NCBI RefSeq assembly: GCF_003352465.1 | Contig: NZ_CP031153.1 | Coordinates: 312,001 to 376,000 of the forward strand | Source: Kordia sp. SMS9 | GTDB taxonomy: Bacteria > Bacteroidota > Bacteroidia > Flavobacteriales > Flavobacteriaceae | Length of the DNA: 64,000 nt | Direction of reading: 5' to 3' | Shown: in pieces, positions 1 to 8,677 of the stretch | How the letters are laid out: each line of letters begins with the position of its first letter | How positions within the stretch are numbered: position 1 is the first letter of the stretch | Translations under genes and position numbers: made by a program | The notes under the pieces: model-generated | The model's input: the letters and a program-made list of their open reading frames with translations, nothing else | Database searches by the model: none | Told to the model about the DNA's origin: nothing

Positions 1-281
1 CGAAATCGAAAGATGATGAAGCTTTGGAGCAATTGTACGCACAAGTTCGAGATGTGAGAACTGGAAAAGACATGACAACTTCATTGAAAAGTATTTTCAA
101 AAAACTCACTAAAAAGCATCCCAAAGATTGGCTGTTGTTGATTGAATTGTATGAATTGACCATTGATCAACCGGAGTTACAACGCGCTATTTTACTCCGT
201 TTACAAACCATTCAAACAGAACGCCCAGAAACGACACAATTGATTCGTGATGGTGTGGATTTGGTGAATTCAAATGCCTAG
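1..281 (+). CDS. C-terminal end of a probable aromatic amino acid (phenylalanine) hydroxylase, 5' truncated
   Basis: The reading frame is open from the left edge to a TAG at 281, so this is the tail of a gene that starts outside the window; the TTG at 24 is unlikely to be the real start. The visible part is helical and charged, with a KDWLLLIELYEL stretch and the ending RDGVDLVNSNA. From memory this resembles the C-terminal extension of the long phenylalanine-4-hydroxylase of Flavobacteriia, which follows the iron-binding catalytic domain. That catalytic domain is not visible, so the identification is an inference. A hairpin terminator follows at 321. Confidence 0.5.
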   Translation, partial: KSKDDEALEQLYAQVRDVRTGKDMTTSLKSIFKKLTKKHPKDWLLLIELYELTIDQPELQRAILLRLQTIQTERPETTQLIRDGVDLVNSNA

Positions 282-320
282 ATTGTTAGCTACGCTTAGG
301 TCAGAATTATACCAAACAGC

Positions 321-350
321 AAAGGTCAGAATGACTTCCGACCTTTTTAA
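321..350 (+). terminator. Intrinsic terminator after the first gene
   Basis: AAAGGTC (321-327) pairs with GACCTTT (340-346), extended by GAA/TTC after one mismatch, with a 4-nt loop and a following T run. It closes the rightward gene ending at 281. Confidence 0.7.
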
Positions 351-429
351 TTTAGCACTACAGCAGTTGTAAATATGCAAAGTGTTTTTTGAAATTTAGC
401 GAACTACAGTATGTGTATTGTCAATCAAT

Positions 430-618
430 TTAACATAAACAATCTGTAAATTTAGTATTACAAGTGTTTCCAGCAGTTTGACAATCTGAACCTTCTGTGT
501 CTGGTCCTGGACAAATAAGTCTACTGTCGTATGGATTTCCACCTTTTACAGAGAAATTGCGCAAGTTAGAAATTGATTTTTTTCTTAGTTGCAAATTTTT
601 TAAATTCTGTTTTTTCAT
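430..618 (-). CDS. RiPP / class I lanthipeptide-like precursor peptide (62 aa)
   Basis: The 62-residue product has a two-part precursor layout. Residues 1-20 form a basic leader with the spacing L-x-L-x-K-K-x-I-x-x-L (LQLRKKSISNL), as in Bacteroidota peptides annotated as class I lanthipeptide or rSAM-modified RiPP precursors. A Gly-Gly pair at 26-27 marks a likely export cleavage site. The predicted core is unrelated in composition: five Cys (36, 46, 53, 60, 62) plus seven Ser/Thr, ending in DCLC, so it could carry lanthionines or disulfides. No LanB/LanC, radical SAM maturase or peptidase-containing exporter lies nearby, so any maturation enzymes must be elsewhere. The neighbours (probable hydroxylase, GSCFA protein) look unrelated. 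Confidence 0.65.
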   Translation of the reverse strand: MKKQNLKNLQLRKKSISNLRNFSVKGGNPYDSRLICPGPDTEGSDCQTAGNTCNTKFTDCLC

Positions 619-727
619 AACTTTAATTTTTTAGTTTCTTTTTCATCATAAAAATAATTTAACTAAAAAATAGTCATTTACGGTATTCCCTTACTTAACT
701 ATAAATTAAGAAGTTACAATAAAATTG

Positions 728-1678
728 TTAAAATTTCATAAAAGGAAACTGTTGTTGCAGTTTTTCAATTTTAGCGTGAAGATGTGCTAAAAATTGTTGG
801 TGTTGTGTCGATTCAGGGTTGAACGGTTTGTGCGCCAATCCTTTTTGAATAGTATCCACTGTTTTCATCGTTTGTTCACTTTCGTGCGAAATCCAAGCGT
901 GCTGAAATTTCTCCCAAATGTAATCAATAGCAATTTTGTTAGGATGAATCATGTCGTCCGCGTAAAAACGATAATCGCGCAATTCGTCCATCATCAATTC
1001 ATAGGAAGGAAAGTAATGCACCAAATGTCGTTTGGATATATGTTGATGAATTCCCGTTAGTAAATGTGCTTTGCTCCGTTGATTTTCCACAAAACCATCT
1101 TTTATGTGTCGCACAGGCGAAACTGTAAAAAGTACAGTTATTTTCGGATTGATGCTTTTGAGCAATACCACACAATTTTCAACACTTTCTGAAACCTCAT
1201 CTACCGTTAAAAGTTCTTTTAAAAATTGTTTTTGCGGGACTTTGTGGCAATTCGCGACACGCATATCCGTTTCAATATGACGATACGTCCACGCAGTTCC
1301 TAAAGTAATAATGATGTGTGAAGCAGTGAGGATATATTTGTACGTTTCCGCTACAACGGTATTTAAATTGTGCAACAATATATTTTTGTCTGCGTGACTC
1401 AATTCAGAATGTGCTTCAAAACAATGCCAACGTTCGTTTACATAGAAAATATCAGCTTTTGTAAACACTTCATGGTTGATTGCTTTCAGAATGACATTTT
1501 CGATCGCTTTAGGGTGAAATAAGATTCCCAACGGATTTTGAAACGTTTTAAATTTAAAGTACGACAACTTCTCACCTATATGTTCCGAAAAACAAGAACC
1601 CAATAAACATATATTGGATTCGTAGTTTATTGGGTTGTGTGGTTCTTTTACAAACGGAATGTTGGTTTGCAACAACAT
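728..1678 (-). CDS. GSCFA domain-containing protein
   Basis: This 316-aa protein carries the signature near its N-terminus (LLGSCFSEHIGEKL, about residues 25-38) that names the GSCFA family, an SGNH-hydrolase-like fold common in Bacteroidota. Downstream are an ITLGTAWTY strand and a late YADDMIHPNKIA segment, consistent with the Asp-x-x-His end of SGNH-type enzymes. There is no signal peptide, so it is probably cytoplasmic. The substrate is not known. It is last in a leftward row alaS - small secreted protein - GSCFA and starts 3 nt after the preceding stop, so it is probably translated from the same mRNA. Confidence 0.85.
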   Translation of the reverse strand: MLLQTNIPFVKEPHNPINYESNICLLGSCFSEHIGEKLSYFKFKTFQNPLGILFHPKAIENVILKAINHEVFTKADIFYVNERWHCFEAHSELSHADKNILLHNLNTVVAETYKYILTASHIIITLGTAWTYRHIETDMRVANCHKVPQKQFLKELLTVDEVSESVENCVVLLKSINPKITVLFTVSPVRHIKDGFVENQRSKAHLLTGIHQHISKRHLVHYFPSYELMMDELRDYRFYADDMIHPNKIAIDYIWEKFQHAWISHESEQTMKTVDTIQKGLAHKPFNPESTQHQQFLAHLHAKIEKLQQQFPFMKF

Positions 1679-1681
1679 ATA

Positions 1682-2086
1682 TTATTGCTTTTCTTTTGCT
1701 TCCGCAGCGCGCTTTGCAGTGTGATACATTAAATTGAGTCTGTTTTTCATTCCTTGTGTAAAACCGACCAATTCCTGACTGTCATAGGTAACACCTTTTA
1801 TTTTTTCCATTTTCAAAATGGCATCGCTCGTAGCACGATCTAGCTTTCCTTTTTCTACAATATCGTACGGATTTAAAATTTCGAGATAGATTAATTTCTC
1901 TTGAAAATCCGTCACAACTTTAGGTGTTGGTTTCTCCAATTTATACCATTTCCCTTTTTGTCTTGGCATCTCACACCAAACATACACGTCTTCTTTTTTG
2001 TTTTTTTCTTCTTTTTGAGAGGTTTCTTGCGCACACAATGGAAGGGCAAACAGTACTGCAAAAAGTGCGATATACATTTTTTTCAT
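1682..2086 (-). CDS. Small secreted hypothetical protein
   Basis: The 134-aa product begins with a clear signal peptide (MKKMYIALFAVLFALPLCAQ, cut after about residue 19). A Lys/Glu-rich linker follows, then a domain at about 55-95 containing YLEILNPYDIVEKGKLDRAT. That segment loosely resembles peptidoglycan-binding domain 1 repeats, but the match is by eye and weak. It lies between alaS and the GSCFA gene on the same strand, likely in one transcript. Function unknown; secretion to the periplasm is the only firm statement. Confidence 0.7.
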   Translation of the reverse strand: MKKMYIALFAVLFALPLCAQETSQKEEKNKKEDVYVWCEMPRQKGKWYKLEKPTPKVVTDFQEKLIYLEILNPYDIVEKGKLDRATSDAILKMEKIKGVTYDSQELVGFTQGMKNRLNLMYHTAKRAAEAKEKQ

Positions 2087-2152
2087 AAGGCTATTATATA
2101 ATGTTACTATTTAATTGTTTATAATTATAATTCAATTTTTTATGAATTGATT

Positions 2153-4765
2153 TTATTTTACATATTCACGAACGCGTTCGATGGCCTTTGGAATTCCGCC
2201 AGGATTTTTCCCTCCAGCAGTTGCAAAAAAGGCTTGTCCGCCGCCGCCGCCGTGAATGAGCTTTCCAAGTTCACGCACTACTTTTCCTGCATCATAACCG
2301 CGAGCTGCGACCAATTCTTTCGAAATATAACACGTCAACATTACTTTGTTTTCTGTTGCGGTTGCGAAGAATAAAAATAGGTTTTTTAGTTCACCGCCCA
2401 ACTCAAATGCTAGATTTTTGATTCCGTTTTGATCTAAATCTACTTTTTTCGCTAAAAACTGCACGCCGTTGATGTCTTCCAATTCATTTTTCAGATCGGT
2501 TTTTAAGTTTTTCGCTTTGTCTTTGAGTAAACTTTCAATCTGTTTTTTCAGTTTTGCATTTTCATCTTTCAAGTCAGCAACTGCTTTTACCGCATCTTTC
2601 GGGTTGTTTAACGCATCTTTGATTTCGTAATACGCTCTGTTATTTTCAAAATAAAATTCTTTCGTCGCATCATACGTAATTCCTTCAATTCTTCGAATTC
2701 CTGCAGCAACAGCACCTTCCGATTTGATTTTAAAATGCCAAATATCAGCCGTGTTTTCTACATGTGTTCCGCCGCACAATTCTATAGATTGTCCAAAACG
2801 TATGGAACGAACGGTGTCGCCATATTTTTCACCAAACAAACCAATGGCACCTTCTGCTTTTGCAGCTGCCAACGGTTGATTTCGTTTTTCAATTAACGGC
2901 AATTTCCCTTCAATTCGTGCATTTACGAAGCTTTCAACATCTCGCAATTCTTCTTTGGTCATTTTGGAAAAATGTGAGAAATCGAAACGCAAGTATTTTG
3001 AATGTACTGCCGAGCCTTTTTGTTCTACATGCGTTCCCAATACTTCGCGCAATGCTTGATGTAATAAGTGTGTCGCCGTGTGATTTGCCGCCGTACGATT
3101 GCGTTGTTTCTCGTCTACCACAGCTTTAAATGTCGCTTCGAGTTTTTTAGGCAATGTTTTGGCAATATGAACAATTAGGTTGTTTTCTTTTTTGGTATCG
3201 ATGATGTATACAATATCATTATCCTGTGTTTGCAAATAGCCTTTATCGCCTACTTGTCCTCCGCCTTCTGGATAAAAAGGAGTCAAATTGAATACCAATT
3301 GATACTGAATACCTTCTTTTTTGGTCTCTATTTTACGATACTTTACTAGTTTTACATCCACTTCTAGCGTGTCGTAGCCTACAAATTCTTCGTCTTCATC
3401 TTCAATAATCGTAACCCAGTCGTCCGTTTGAATTGCAGTTGCTTCACGTCCTTTTCCTTTTTGTTCTTCAAGAAGTTTGTTGAATTCATCATGATTGTAA
3501 GTCAAGTCATTTTCTTTCAGAATCAACTTGGTTAAATCTTCTGGAAAACCATACGTATCTTTTAATTCGAATACTTTCTTCCCTGAAACTTCTGTGCCTT
3601 TAACATTTTTCATGACACGATCCAACAACACCAAACCTTGATCTAGTGTACGCAAAAACGAAGCTTCTTCTTCTTTGATTACATTTTGAATGAGTTGTTT
3701 TTGCTCTTTCAATTCAGGAAACGCGTTCCCCATTTTTTTGTCTAAAACTTCTACAAGGCGATAGATGAATGGTTCTTTTTTGTGTAAGAATGTAAATCCG
3801 TAACGCACGGCTCTACGCAGAATTCTACGAATTACATATCCTGCCGTATTGTTACTTGGCAATTGTCCATCTGCAATAGAGAAAGACACTGCACGCACAT
3901 GATCGGCAATGACGCGAATCGCGACATCCACTTTTTCATCGTTTCCGTATTCCGTATGTGTGATGGTTTCAATTTCTCGAATAATTGGTGTAAAAACATC
4001 TGTATCATAGTTCGATGTTACATTTTGTAACACCATACACAAACGCTCAAAACCCATTCCAGTGTCTACGTGTTGCGCAGGCAATTTTTCTAACGATTTA
4101 TCTGCTTTACGATTGTATTGCATGAACACCAAGTTCCATATTTCTACTACTTGCGGATGGTCCATATTGACCAATTGCGCACCTGGAACTTTCGCTTTTT
4201 CTTCTGCGGAACGAATATCGACGTGAATTTCAGAACAAGGTCCACACGGTCCTTGACTTCCCATTTCCCAGAAGTTATCTGCTTTATTTCCCATCAAAAT
4301 ACGTTCTTCGGGAATAATTTCTTTCCACAAATCGTATGCTTCTTGATCGAGTTTCAAACTATCTTCATCGCTTCCTTCAAATACGGTTACATATAAAATA
4401 TCTTTGTCTATACCGTACACTTCGGTCAACAATTCCCACGCCCAAGCGATAGCTTCTTTCTTAAAATAATCGCCAAAACTCCAATTTCCTAACATTTCAA
4501 ACATGGTGTGATGATAGGTATCGTATCCTACTTCTTCCAAATCATTGTGCTTTCCGCTGACGCGCAAACATTTTTGAGTATCAGCAATACGATTGTTTTT
4601 TGGCGTTCCATTTCCTAAGAAATATTCTTTAAAAGGTGCCATTCCAGAGTTAATAAACATCAACGTTGGATCATTTTTCATAACCATTGGTGCAGACGGC
4701 ACAATTTGATGTGTTTTAGACCTAAAAAACTCTAAAAACTTCGCTCTTATATCTTGAGATTTCAT
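2153..4765 (-). CDS. alaS: Alanine--tRNA ligase
   Basis: AlaRS attaches alanine to tRNA-Ala in the cytoplasm. The 870-aa length is normal for the family. Domains run in order: the class II catalytic core, with motif 1 near the N-terminus and [16 protein letters not shown] at about residue 87; the tRNA-recognition region, with [10 protein letters not shown]; the editing domain, with the zinc-site motifs HTATHLLH and CGGTHVEN; and the C-Ala domain with a coiled coil and the final Gly-rich [10 protein letters not shown] segment. All are present, so the gene looks intact. Transcription is leftward into the small secreted gene. The start is the ATG just before [10 protein letters not shown], the usual AlaRS N-terminus. 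Confidence 0.99.
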   Translation of the reverse strand: MKSQDIRAKFLEFFRSKTHQIVPSAPMVMKNDPTLMFINSGMAPFKEYFLGNGTPKNNRIADTQKCLRVSGKHNDLEEVGYDTYHHTMFEMLGNWSFGDYFKKEAIAWAWELLTEVYGIDKDILYVTVFEGSDEDSLKLDQEAYDLWKEIIPEERILMGNKADNFWEMGSQGPCGPCSEIHVDIRSAEEKAKVPGAQLVNMDHPQVVEIWNLVFMQYNRKADKSLEKLPAQHVDTGMGFERLCMVLQNVTSNYDTDVFTPIIREIETITHTEYGNDEKVDVAIRVIADHVRAVSFSIADGQLPSNNTAGYVIRRILRRAVRYGFTFLHKKEPFIYRLVEVLDKKMGNAFPELKEQKQLIQNVIKEEEASFLRTLDQGLVLLDRVMKNVKGTEVSGKKVFELKDTYGFPEDLTKLILKENDLTYNHDEFNKLLEEQKGKGREATAIQTDDWVTIIEDEDEEFVGYDTLEVDVKLVKYRKIETKKEGIQYQLVFNLTPFYPEGGGQVGDKGYLQTQDNDIVYIIDTKKENNLIVHIAKTLPKKLEATFKAVVDEKQRNRTAANHTATHLLHQALREVLGTHVEQKGSAVHSKYLRFDFSHFSKMTKEELRDVESFVNARIEGKLPLIEKRNQPLAAAKAEGAIGLFGEKYGDTVRSIRFGQSIELCGGTHVENTADIWHFKIKSEGAVAAGIRRIEGITYDATKEFYFENNRAYYEIKDALNNPKDAVKAVADLKDENAKLKKQIESLLKDKAKNLKTDLKNELEDINGVQFLAKKVDLDQNGIKNLAFELGGELKNLFLFFATATENKVMLTCYISKELVAARGYDAGKVVRELGKLIHGGGGGQAFFATAGGKNPGGIPKAIERVREYVK

Positions 4766-4865
4766 GCGTTGGATTTGTAAATTATCTATGTTTAAAATTG
4801 TCCATTTAGACTATTAAAATTATCATAAGCTTTTGTAATCTTTCTAAAAACTGTAAAACTATGAC

Positions 4866-4873
4866 TATATTTG
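4866..4873 (+). promoter_or_regulatory. Possible -7 promoter element before the M23 peptidase gene
   Basis: TATATTTG matches the Bacteroidota -7 consensus TAnnTTTG and lies about 70 nt upstream of the ATG at 4942, in the divergent gap with alaS. I did not find a well-spaced -33 TTTG box, so this is tentative. Confidence 0.35.
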
Positions 4874-4941
4874 TTCGTTTTATGAGCTTCTCTTGTTATA
4901 TTTTTCACGAAAAGCTGTACAAAAATAGAATAATTTAAGAA

Positions 4942-5916
4942 ATGAGTAAGGTAAAATACTATTACGATTCAGAAACATTGTCATATCGGAAGATTGAATC
5001 CAAGCGCGGGCGCAAAATTGGTTTCATTCTTTTGTTCTTTGCTGCGGTGCTTTTGTGTTCTTTTTTATTCGTCACATTGATCTTTAATACGGCACTAGAA
5101 ACACCGAAAGAAAAGGTCTTGAAACGTGAAATAGCACAATTGCAATTGCAATATAAATTGTTGAATAAAAAAATGACCCAAGCGCAAGCTGTGTTAGAAA
5201 ATTTAGAGGAACGCGACAATAATATTTATCGCTTGTATTTTGAAGCCAATCCAATTCCGGAAGAGCAACGCAAAGCTGGTTTTGGTGGTGTCAATCGGTA
5301 TGAAGCGTTATACAATTATGAAAATGCAGATTTGTTAGTGACTACCACACGAGAATTTGAAAAGCTACAAAAACGCATGATTGTACATTCCAAGTCATTG
5401 GATGAAATTGCAAAACTCGCCGAAGATAAAGAGAAATTTTTAGCCTCTATTCCTGCAATACAACCAGTTAATAATGAAGATTTAACGCGTATGGCTTCTG
5501 GATATGGTTTTCGAAGCGATCCGTTTACCAAAGTACGTAAAATGCACTGGGGAATGGATTTTACTGCGCCAAGAGGAACTCCTGTATATGCTTCTGGTGA
5601 TGGTGTTGTAGTACGTGCCGATAATTCGGCTTCTGGTTTTGGAAAGCACATTCGTATTGATCACGGTTATGGATATGTTTCGTTGTACGCGCATTTGAGT
5701 AAATACAATGTTCGCAAAGGAAAAAAAGTAAAACGTGGCGACTTGATTGGTTTTGTGGGAAGCACAGGACGATCGCAAGCACCGCATTTGCACTATGAAA
5801 TTCGAAAAAATGGCGATAAAATAAATCCGATTAATTTCTACTACGGAAATTTAACTGCCAAAGAATTTGAAGAATTACTGAAAAACGCTGCAAAGCAGAA
5901 TCAATCGCTTGACTAA
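4942..5916 (+). CDS. M23 family metallopeptidase, membrane-anchored
   Basis: M23 enzymes are zinc endopeptidases that cut peptidoglycan cross-links. This 324-aa protein has a transmembrane segment at about residues 27-50, then a coiled coil (about 55-95) and a linker, and a LytM domain at about 195-300. The zinc ligands are visible: H and D in HWGMD, then HLHYE, with the YAHLS motif between. The site looks intact, so it may be active rather than an EnvC-like activator. Topology places the enzyme in the periplasm. Its stop overlaps the next gene's start (TAATG), so the MerR-like regulator is translationally coupled, a pairing often seen in Flavobacteriia. Confidence 0.93.
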   Translation: MSKVKYYYDSETLSYRKIESKRGRKIGFILLFFAAVLLCSFLFVTLIFNTALETPKEKVLKREIAQLQLQYKLLNKKMTQAQAVLENLEERDNNIYRLYFEANPIPEEQRKAGFGGVNRYEALYNYENADLLVTTTREFEKLQKRMIVHSKSLDEIAKLAEDKEKFLASIPAIQPVNNEDLTRMASGYGFRSDPFTKVRKMHWGMDFTAPRGTPVYASGDGVVVRADNSASGFGKHIRIDHGYGYVSLYAHLSKYNVRKGKKVKRGDLIGFVGSTGRSQAPHLHYEIRKNGDKINPINFYYGNLTAKEFEELLKNAAKQNQSLD

Positions 5917-6245
5917 TGCATATTGATTTACCCGATAAATTATATTACAGCATTGGCGAAGTAGCCAACGCTTTTGGTGTCAACGCTTCTTTGATTCGTT
6001 TTTGGGAGAAAGAATTTGATGAAATTCAACCGAAAAAAAACGCCAAAGGAAATCGCAAGTTTACACCAGAAGACATCAAACACATTGAACTTATCTATCA
6101 TTTGGTCAAAGAGCGTGGCTTTACGCTAGAAGGTGCCAAAGTTCATTTGAAAGAAGAAAAGAAAAAAACACTTTCCAATTTTGAGATTATTCGTAAATTA
6201 CAACATATACGAGCAGAGCTTGTAAAAATTAAAGACAATCTGTAA
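5916..6245 (+). CDS. MerR family transcriptional regulator
   Basis: The 109-aa protein is almost entirely a MerR-type winged helix: YSIGEVANAFGVNASLIRFWEKEF (about residues 10-33) is the helix-turn-helix, followed by a wing and GNRKFTPEDIKHIELI. A short helical tail (about 80-109) could dimerise it. There is no effector domain and no Cys cluster, unlike metal-sensing MerR proteins. Start codon overlaps the stop of the M23 peptidase, so the two are co-produced. Targets are unknown; regulation of envelope genes is a guess from context. Confidence 0.9.
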   Translation: MHIDLPDKLYYSIGEVANAFGVNASLIRFWEKEFDEIQPKKNAKGNRKFTPEDIKHIELIYHLVKERGFTLEGAKVHLKEEKKKTLSNFEIIRKLQHIRAELVKIKDNL

Positions 6246-6292
6246 CACATACACCTAACTCAATACAAACAATTAGATAAACCCGAATAATT

Positions 6293-6886
6293 ATGAATAA
6301 AAAATCGATTATCATTACAGTCGTTCTTGTAGTGATTATTATTTTCTCGTACACCAAATACAACGGAATGGTCGTTAAAAGCGAAGATGCAAAAACCGCT
6401 TGGTCCAATGTTGAAAGTGAATATCAACGAAGAAGTGATCTCATAAAAAATTTAGTAAACACTGTAAAAGGTGCTGCCGATTTTGAAAAATCCACGTTAG
6501 AAGCTGTGATTAACGCACGAGCCAAAGCGACTTCAACACAAATTAATGTAGATGATTTAACGCCTGAAAACATGGCGAAGTTTCAACAAGCACAAGATGG
6601 TTTATCAGGTGCTTTATCGCGACTTTTAGTAACGGTAGAACGCTATCCTGATTTAAAAGCCAATCAAAATTTCTTAAAGTTACAAGACGAACTGGCAAGC
6701 ACGGAAAACTCAGTTCGTACGTCAAGAAACCGTTTTAATACCGCAGTAAACAATTTCAACAAAACCATTAAACTGTTTCCAAACAATGTTTTCGCAGGTC
6801 TTTTTGGATTTGATGACATGGCACGATTTAAATCAGCACCAGGTTCTGAAGATGCGCCAGATGTTGAATTTGATTTTAATAAATAA
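6293..6886 (+). CDS. lemA: LemA family protein
   Basis: LemA proteins are membrane-anchored with a long helical extracytoplasmic domain; their biochemical role is unclear. This 197-aa protein has an N-terminal anchor (about residues 4-22) followed by the family landmarks KTAWSNVESEYQRRSDLIKNLVNTVKG, interrupted here only by normal variation, then RYPDLKANQNFLKLQDEL and ENSVRTSRNRFN. The C-terminus FPNNVFAGLFGF is also typical. It is followed by two TPM-domain genes, the arrangement normally seen for lemA, so the three probably act together at the membrane. Confidence 0.95.
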   Translation: MNKKSIIITVVLVVIIIFSYTKYNGMVVKSEDAKTAWSNVESEYQRRSDLIKNLVNTVKGAADFEKSTLEAVINARAKATSTQINVDDLTPENMAKFQQAQDGLSGALSRLLVTVERYPDLKANQNFLKLQDELASTENSVRTSRNRFNTAVNNFNKTIKLFPNNVFAGLFGFDDMARFKSAPGSEDAPDVEFDFNK

Positions 6887-6909
6887 CGAAACTAATTTGA
6901 AAACATATT

Positions 6910-7347
6910 ATGTCTAAAGTAGAAGATTTCCTTTCCGCTGAGGAAGAACAAGAAATCATTGCTGCCATCCGAACGGCAGAACGAAATACTTCTGGAGAAA
7001 TCAGAATCCACATCGAAGATCATGCAGATATTGATCCTTTTGATCGTGCACTGGAAGTATTTCATCTACTGAAAATGGACAATACCAAACTTCGAAATGG
7101 CGTGCTGATTTATGTCGCCGTTCGCGATCGAAAATTTGTAATCTATGGCGATGAAGGCATTAACAATGTAGTTCCAAAAGATTTTTGGGACAGTACACGC
7201 GATGCCATGCGCGAACAATTTCAACATGGAAATTTTGCGCAAGGAATGATTCAAGGAATATTGGAAGCTGGGAAAGAATTGCAAGCACATTTTCCTTGGG
7301 ATGTGGATACTGAAAATGAACTCTCCAACGAAATTTCTAAAGGCTGA
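6910..7347 (+). CDS. TPM domain-containing protein, short form
   Basis: This 145-aa protein is a single TPM domain with no signal peptide or membrane segment. Landmarks are FLSAEEEQEIIAAIRTAE, SGEIRIHIE, NGVLIYVAV and DRKFVIYGDEGIN. It starts 23 nt after lemA and overlaps the next gene by one base (TGATG). The TPM fold is linked in other proteins to metal binding and to photosystem II assembly, but no function is established for the bacterial lemA-linked members. Probable partner of LemA and of the longer TPM protein that follows. Confidence 0.9.
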   Translation: MSKVEDFLSAEEEQEIIAAIRTAERNTSGEIRIHIEDHADIDPFDRALEVFHLLKMDNTKLRNGVLIYVAVRDRKFVIYGDEGINNVVPKDFWDSTRDAMREQFQHGNFAQGMIQGILEAGKELQAHFPWDVDTENELSNEISKG

Positions 7348-8150
7348 TGCAACCAACACTACATAGCAACTATTTACGCTACTTTTTCTGTTTGATGGGA
7401 CTGCTATTTTTGAACCTTTCGTATGGTCAATATGACATTCCGCCCAAACCCACAAAAGCCAATCCTGATGCTGTATACGACTATGCTAATTTGCTTGCAA
7501 GCCAAGAAAAAGCAGCACTTGAAAATAAACTCATAAAGTATTCGGATACGACTTCTACACAAATTATCATAGTAGTTATTGAAAGCTTGAAAGGAGAAAG
7601 TATTGGCATGCTTACGCCAGAATGGGGACAAAAATGGGGCGTTGGACAAGATGGAAAAGATAACGGAGTGGTGATCCTTTTGGCTAAGAAAGAACATAAA
7701 ATTTGGATTTCTCCTGGCTACGGTGCAGAAAATGAATTAACCGCAGGAATTGTGGGACAAATAACCCGAAATCGGATCATACCATACTTTAAACGCGGTG
7801 ATTATTACGGCGGATTAAACGCTGGTGTTGATAGTATTTTTGAAGTCCTAGCCGGTGAATTTACAGGCGAGCGGCGAAGATCTTCAGAAGGAACGCATTT
7901 TAGTGTTATTTTCTTTTTAATTGTATTTTTTATAGTCCTAGTTTCTATTTTAGGAAATAATAAACGTAACGGTGGCGGTAATAATCGCGGTGGCAGAAGA
8001 CGAACTACTGGAAATGACTTACTCGATATTATTATTTTGAGTAACCTTGGAAAAGGCTCCTTTGGCAGCGGAAGCGGCGGTGGCGGTGGATTTGGTGGCG
8101 GCTTCGGCGGCGGCGGATTTAGCGGTGGTGGTGCTGGTGGAAGTTGGTAG
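7347..8150 (+). CDS. TPM domain protein with membrane anchor and glycine-rich tail
   Basis: The 267-aa protein has a signal sequence (about residues 10-28), a periplasmic TPM domain (about 40-175, with VYDYANLL, STQIIIVVIESL and WISPGYGAE), a transmembrane helix near 190-205 and a Gly/Ser tail ending in GGGAGGSW. This is the classic layout of the YgcG-type protein encoded beside lemA. The glycine-rich tail is low-complexity, and the coding DNA there is unusually GC-rich for the window. The start codon overlaps the upstream TGA, so coupling is likely. Confidence 0.92.
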   Translation: MQPTLHSNYLRYFFCLMGLLFLNLSYGQYDIPPKPTKANPDAVYDYANLLASQEKAALENKLIKYSDTTSTQIIIVVIESLKGESIGMLTPEWGQKWGVGQDGKDNGVVILLAKKEHKIWISPGYGAENELTAGIVGQITRNRIIPYFKRGDYYGGLNAGVDSIFEVLAGEFTGERRRSSEGTHFSVIFFLIVFFIVLVSILGNNKRNGGGNNRGGRRRTTGNDLLDIIILSNLGKGSFGSGSGGGGGFGGGFGGGGFSGGGAGGSW

Positions 8151-8171
8151 CTTCGACAAGCTCAGCTACCA
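8145..8171 (+). terminator. Hairpin spanning the stop codon of the TPM gene, probable terminator
   Basis: TGGTAGCT (8145-8152) pairs perfectly with AGCTACCA (8164-8171) across an 11-nt loop holding CTTCGACAAGCTC. The left arm contains the TAG stop codon. No strong T run follows, so it may instead be a repeated intergenic hairpin; AGCTACCAT recurs at 8181-8189. Confidence 0.4.
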
Positions 8172-8504
8172 TATAGGCTCAGCTACCATGCAGATTCAGC
8201 TATCGCAGGCTCTGCCACCATGATAAACTTCGCTACCTTTGTTTAGATATTTGATTTAGACTTCTTAGACTAGTTATCACTTTTAGACTAGCTTAGATTT
8301 GCTGCGCAAATTAGATCGTTTTTTTTAATGTTACATGCTGAATTTTGAATTAGTTCTAACACTAAACCGTTAAACTTATAAACGCATAAACTTTAAGCCT
8401 AAAACGTCACTTCGAATGAAATTTCGAAGAAATTTAGTATCGAGAAGTACTTGGAAACTAAAAATATTATAGGTAATCAAACGACTGAAATACATACGAG
8501 AAAC

Positions 8505-8542
8505 AGATTGCCACAAGTTTTTGCAAAACTTTCGCAATGACG
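8505..8542 (-). repeat. Fragment of a common intergenic repeat (CGTCATTGCG...GGCAATCTG)
   Basis: Read on the minus strand, the segment begins CGTCATTGCG and ends GGCAATCTG. These two ends characterise a dispersed repeat known from many bacterial genomes. Only one copy was noticed in this window. Identification is from memory. Confidence 0.4.
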
Positions 8543-8554
8543 TATCAGAGTAAG

Positions 8555-8585
8555 CTTTGAAACTTCTCAATTCTCAATTCTAAAA
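8555..8585 (-). repeat. Degenerate heptamer repeat, variant of the AGTATTG arrays
   Basis: On the minus strand it reads AGAATTG twice followed by AGAAGTTTCAAAG. The arrays at 20014 and 35181 have AGTATTG units followed by AGAAGTTGCAAAG, so this looks like a diverged member of the same family. Confidence 0.45.
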
Positions 8586-8677
8586 ACTAAAGAAAAGCGA
8601 TCTAACATCTGAAAACGCATAGCGCGCATCCAACAGATTCTGCCTTCGCAGGAATGACAAAATAACGAGTTAAAAAC

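Larger units (their letters stand above)
8151..8677. other. 527-bp gene-free stretch with intergenic repeat fragments
   Basis: No convincing gene is seen. The first 90 bases are imperfect copies of a unit like GGCTCAGCTACCAT. Further on are a fragment of the type CGTCATTGCG...GGCAATCTG (8505-8542, reverse strand), a CTCAATT heptamer pair ending in an AACTTC block (8555-8585), and GATTCTGCCTTCGCAGGAA at about 8636-8654. These resemble repeats that collect between genes in many bacteria. The stretch separates the rightward TPM operon from the leftward T9SS gene, so it holds 3' ends only. Confidence 0.6.

Noticed and set aside
8376..8570. 64-codon ORF on the minus strand in the repeat-rich gap
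   Set aside because: It covers repeat fragments, has no protein-like composition and no recognisable start context.
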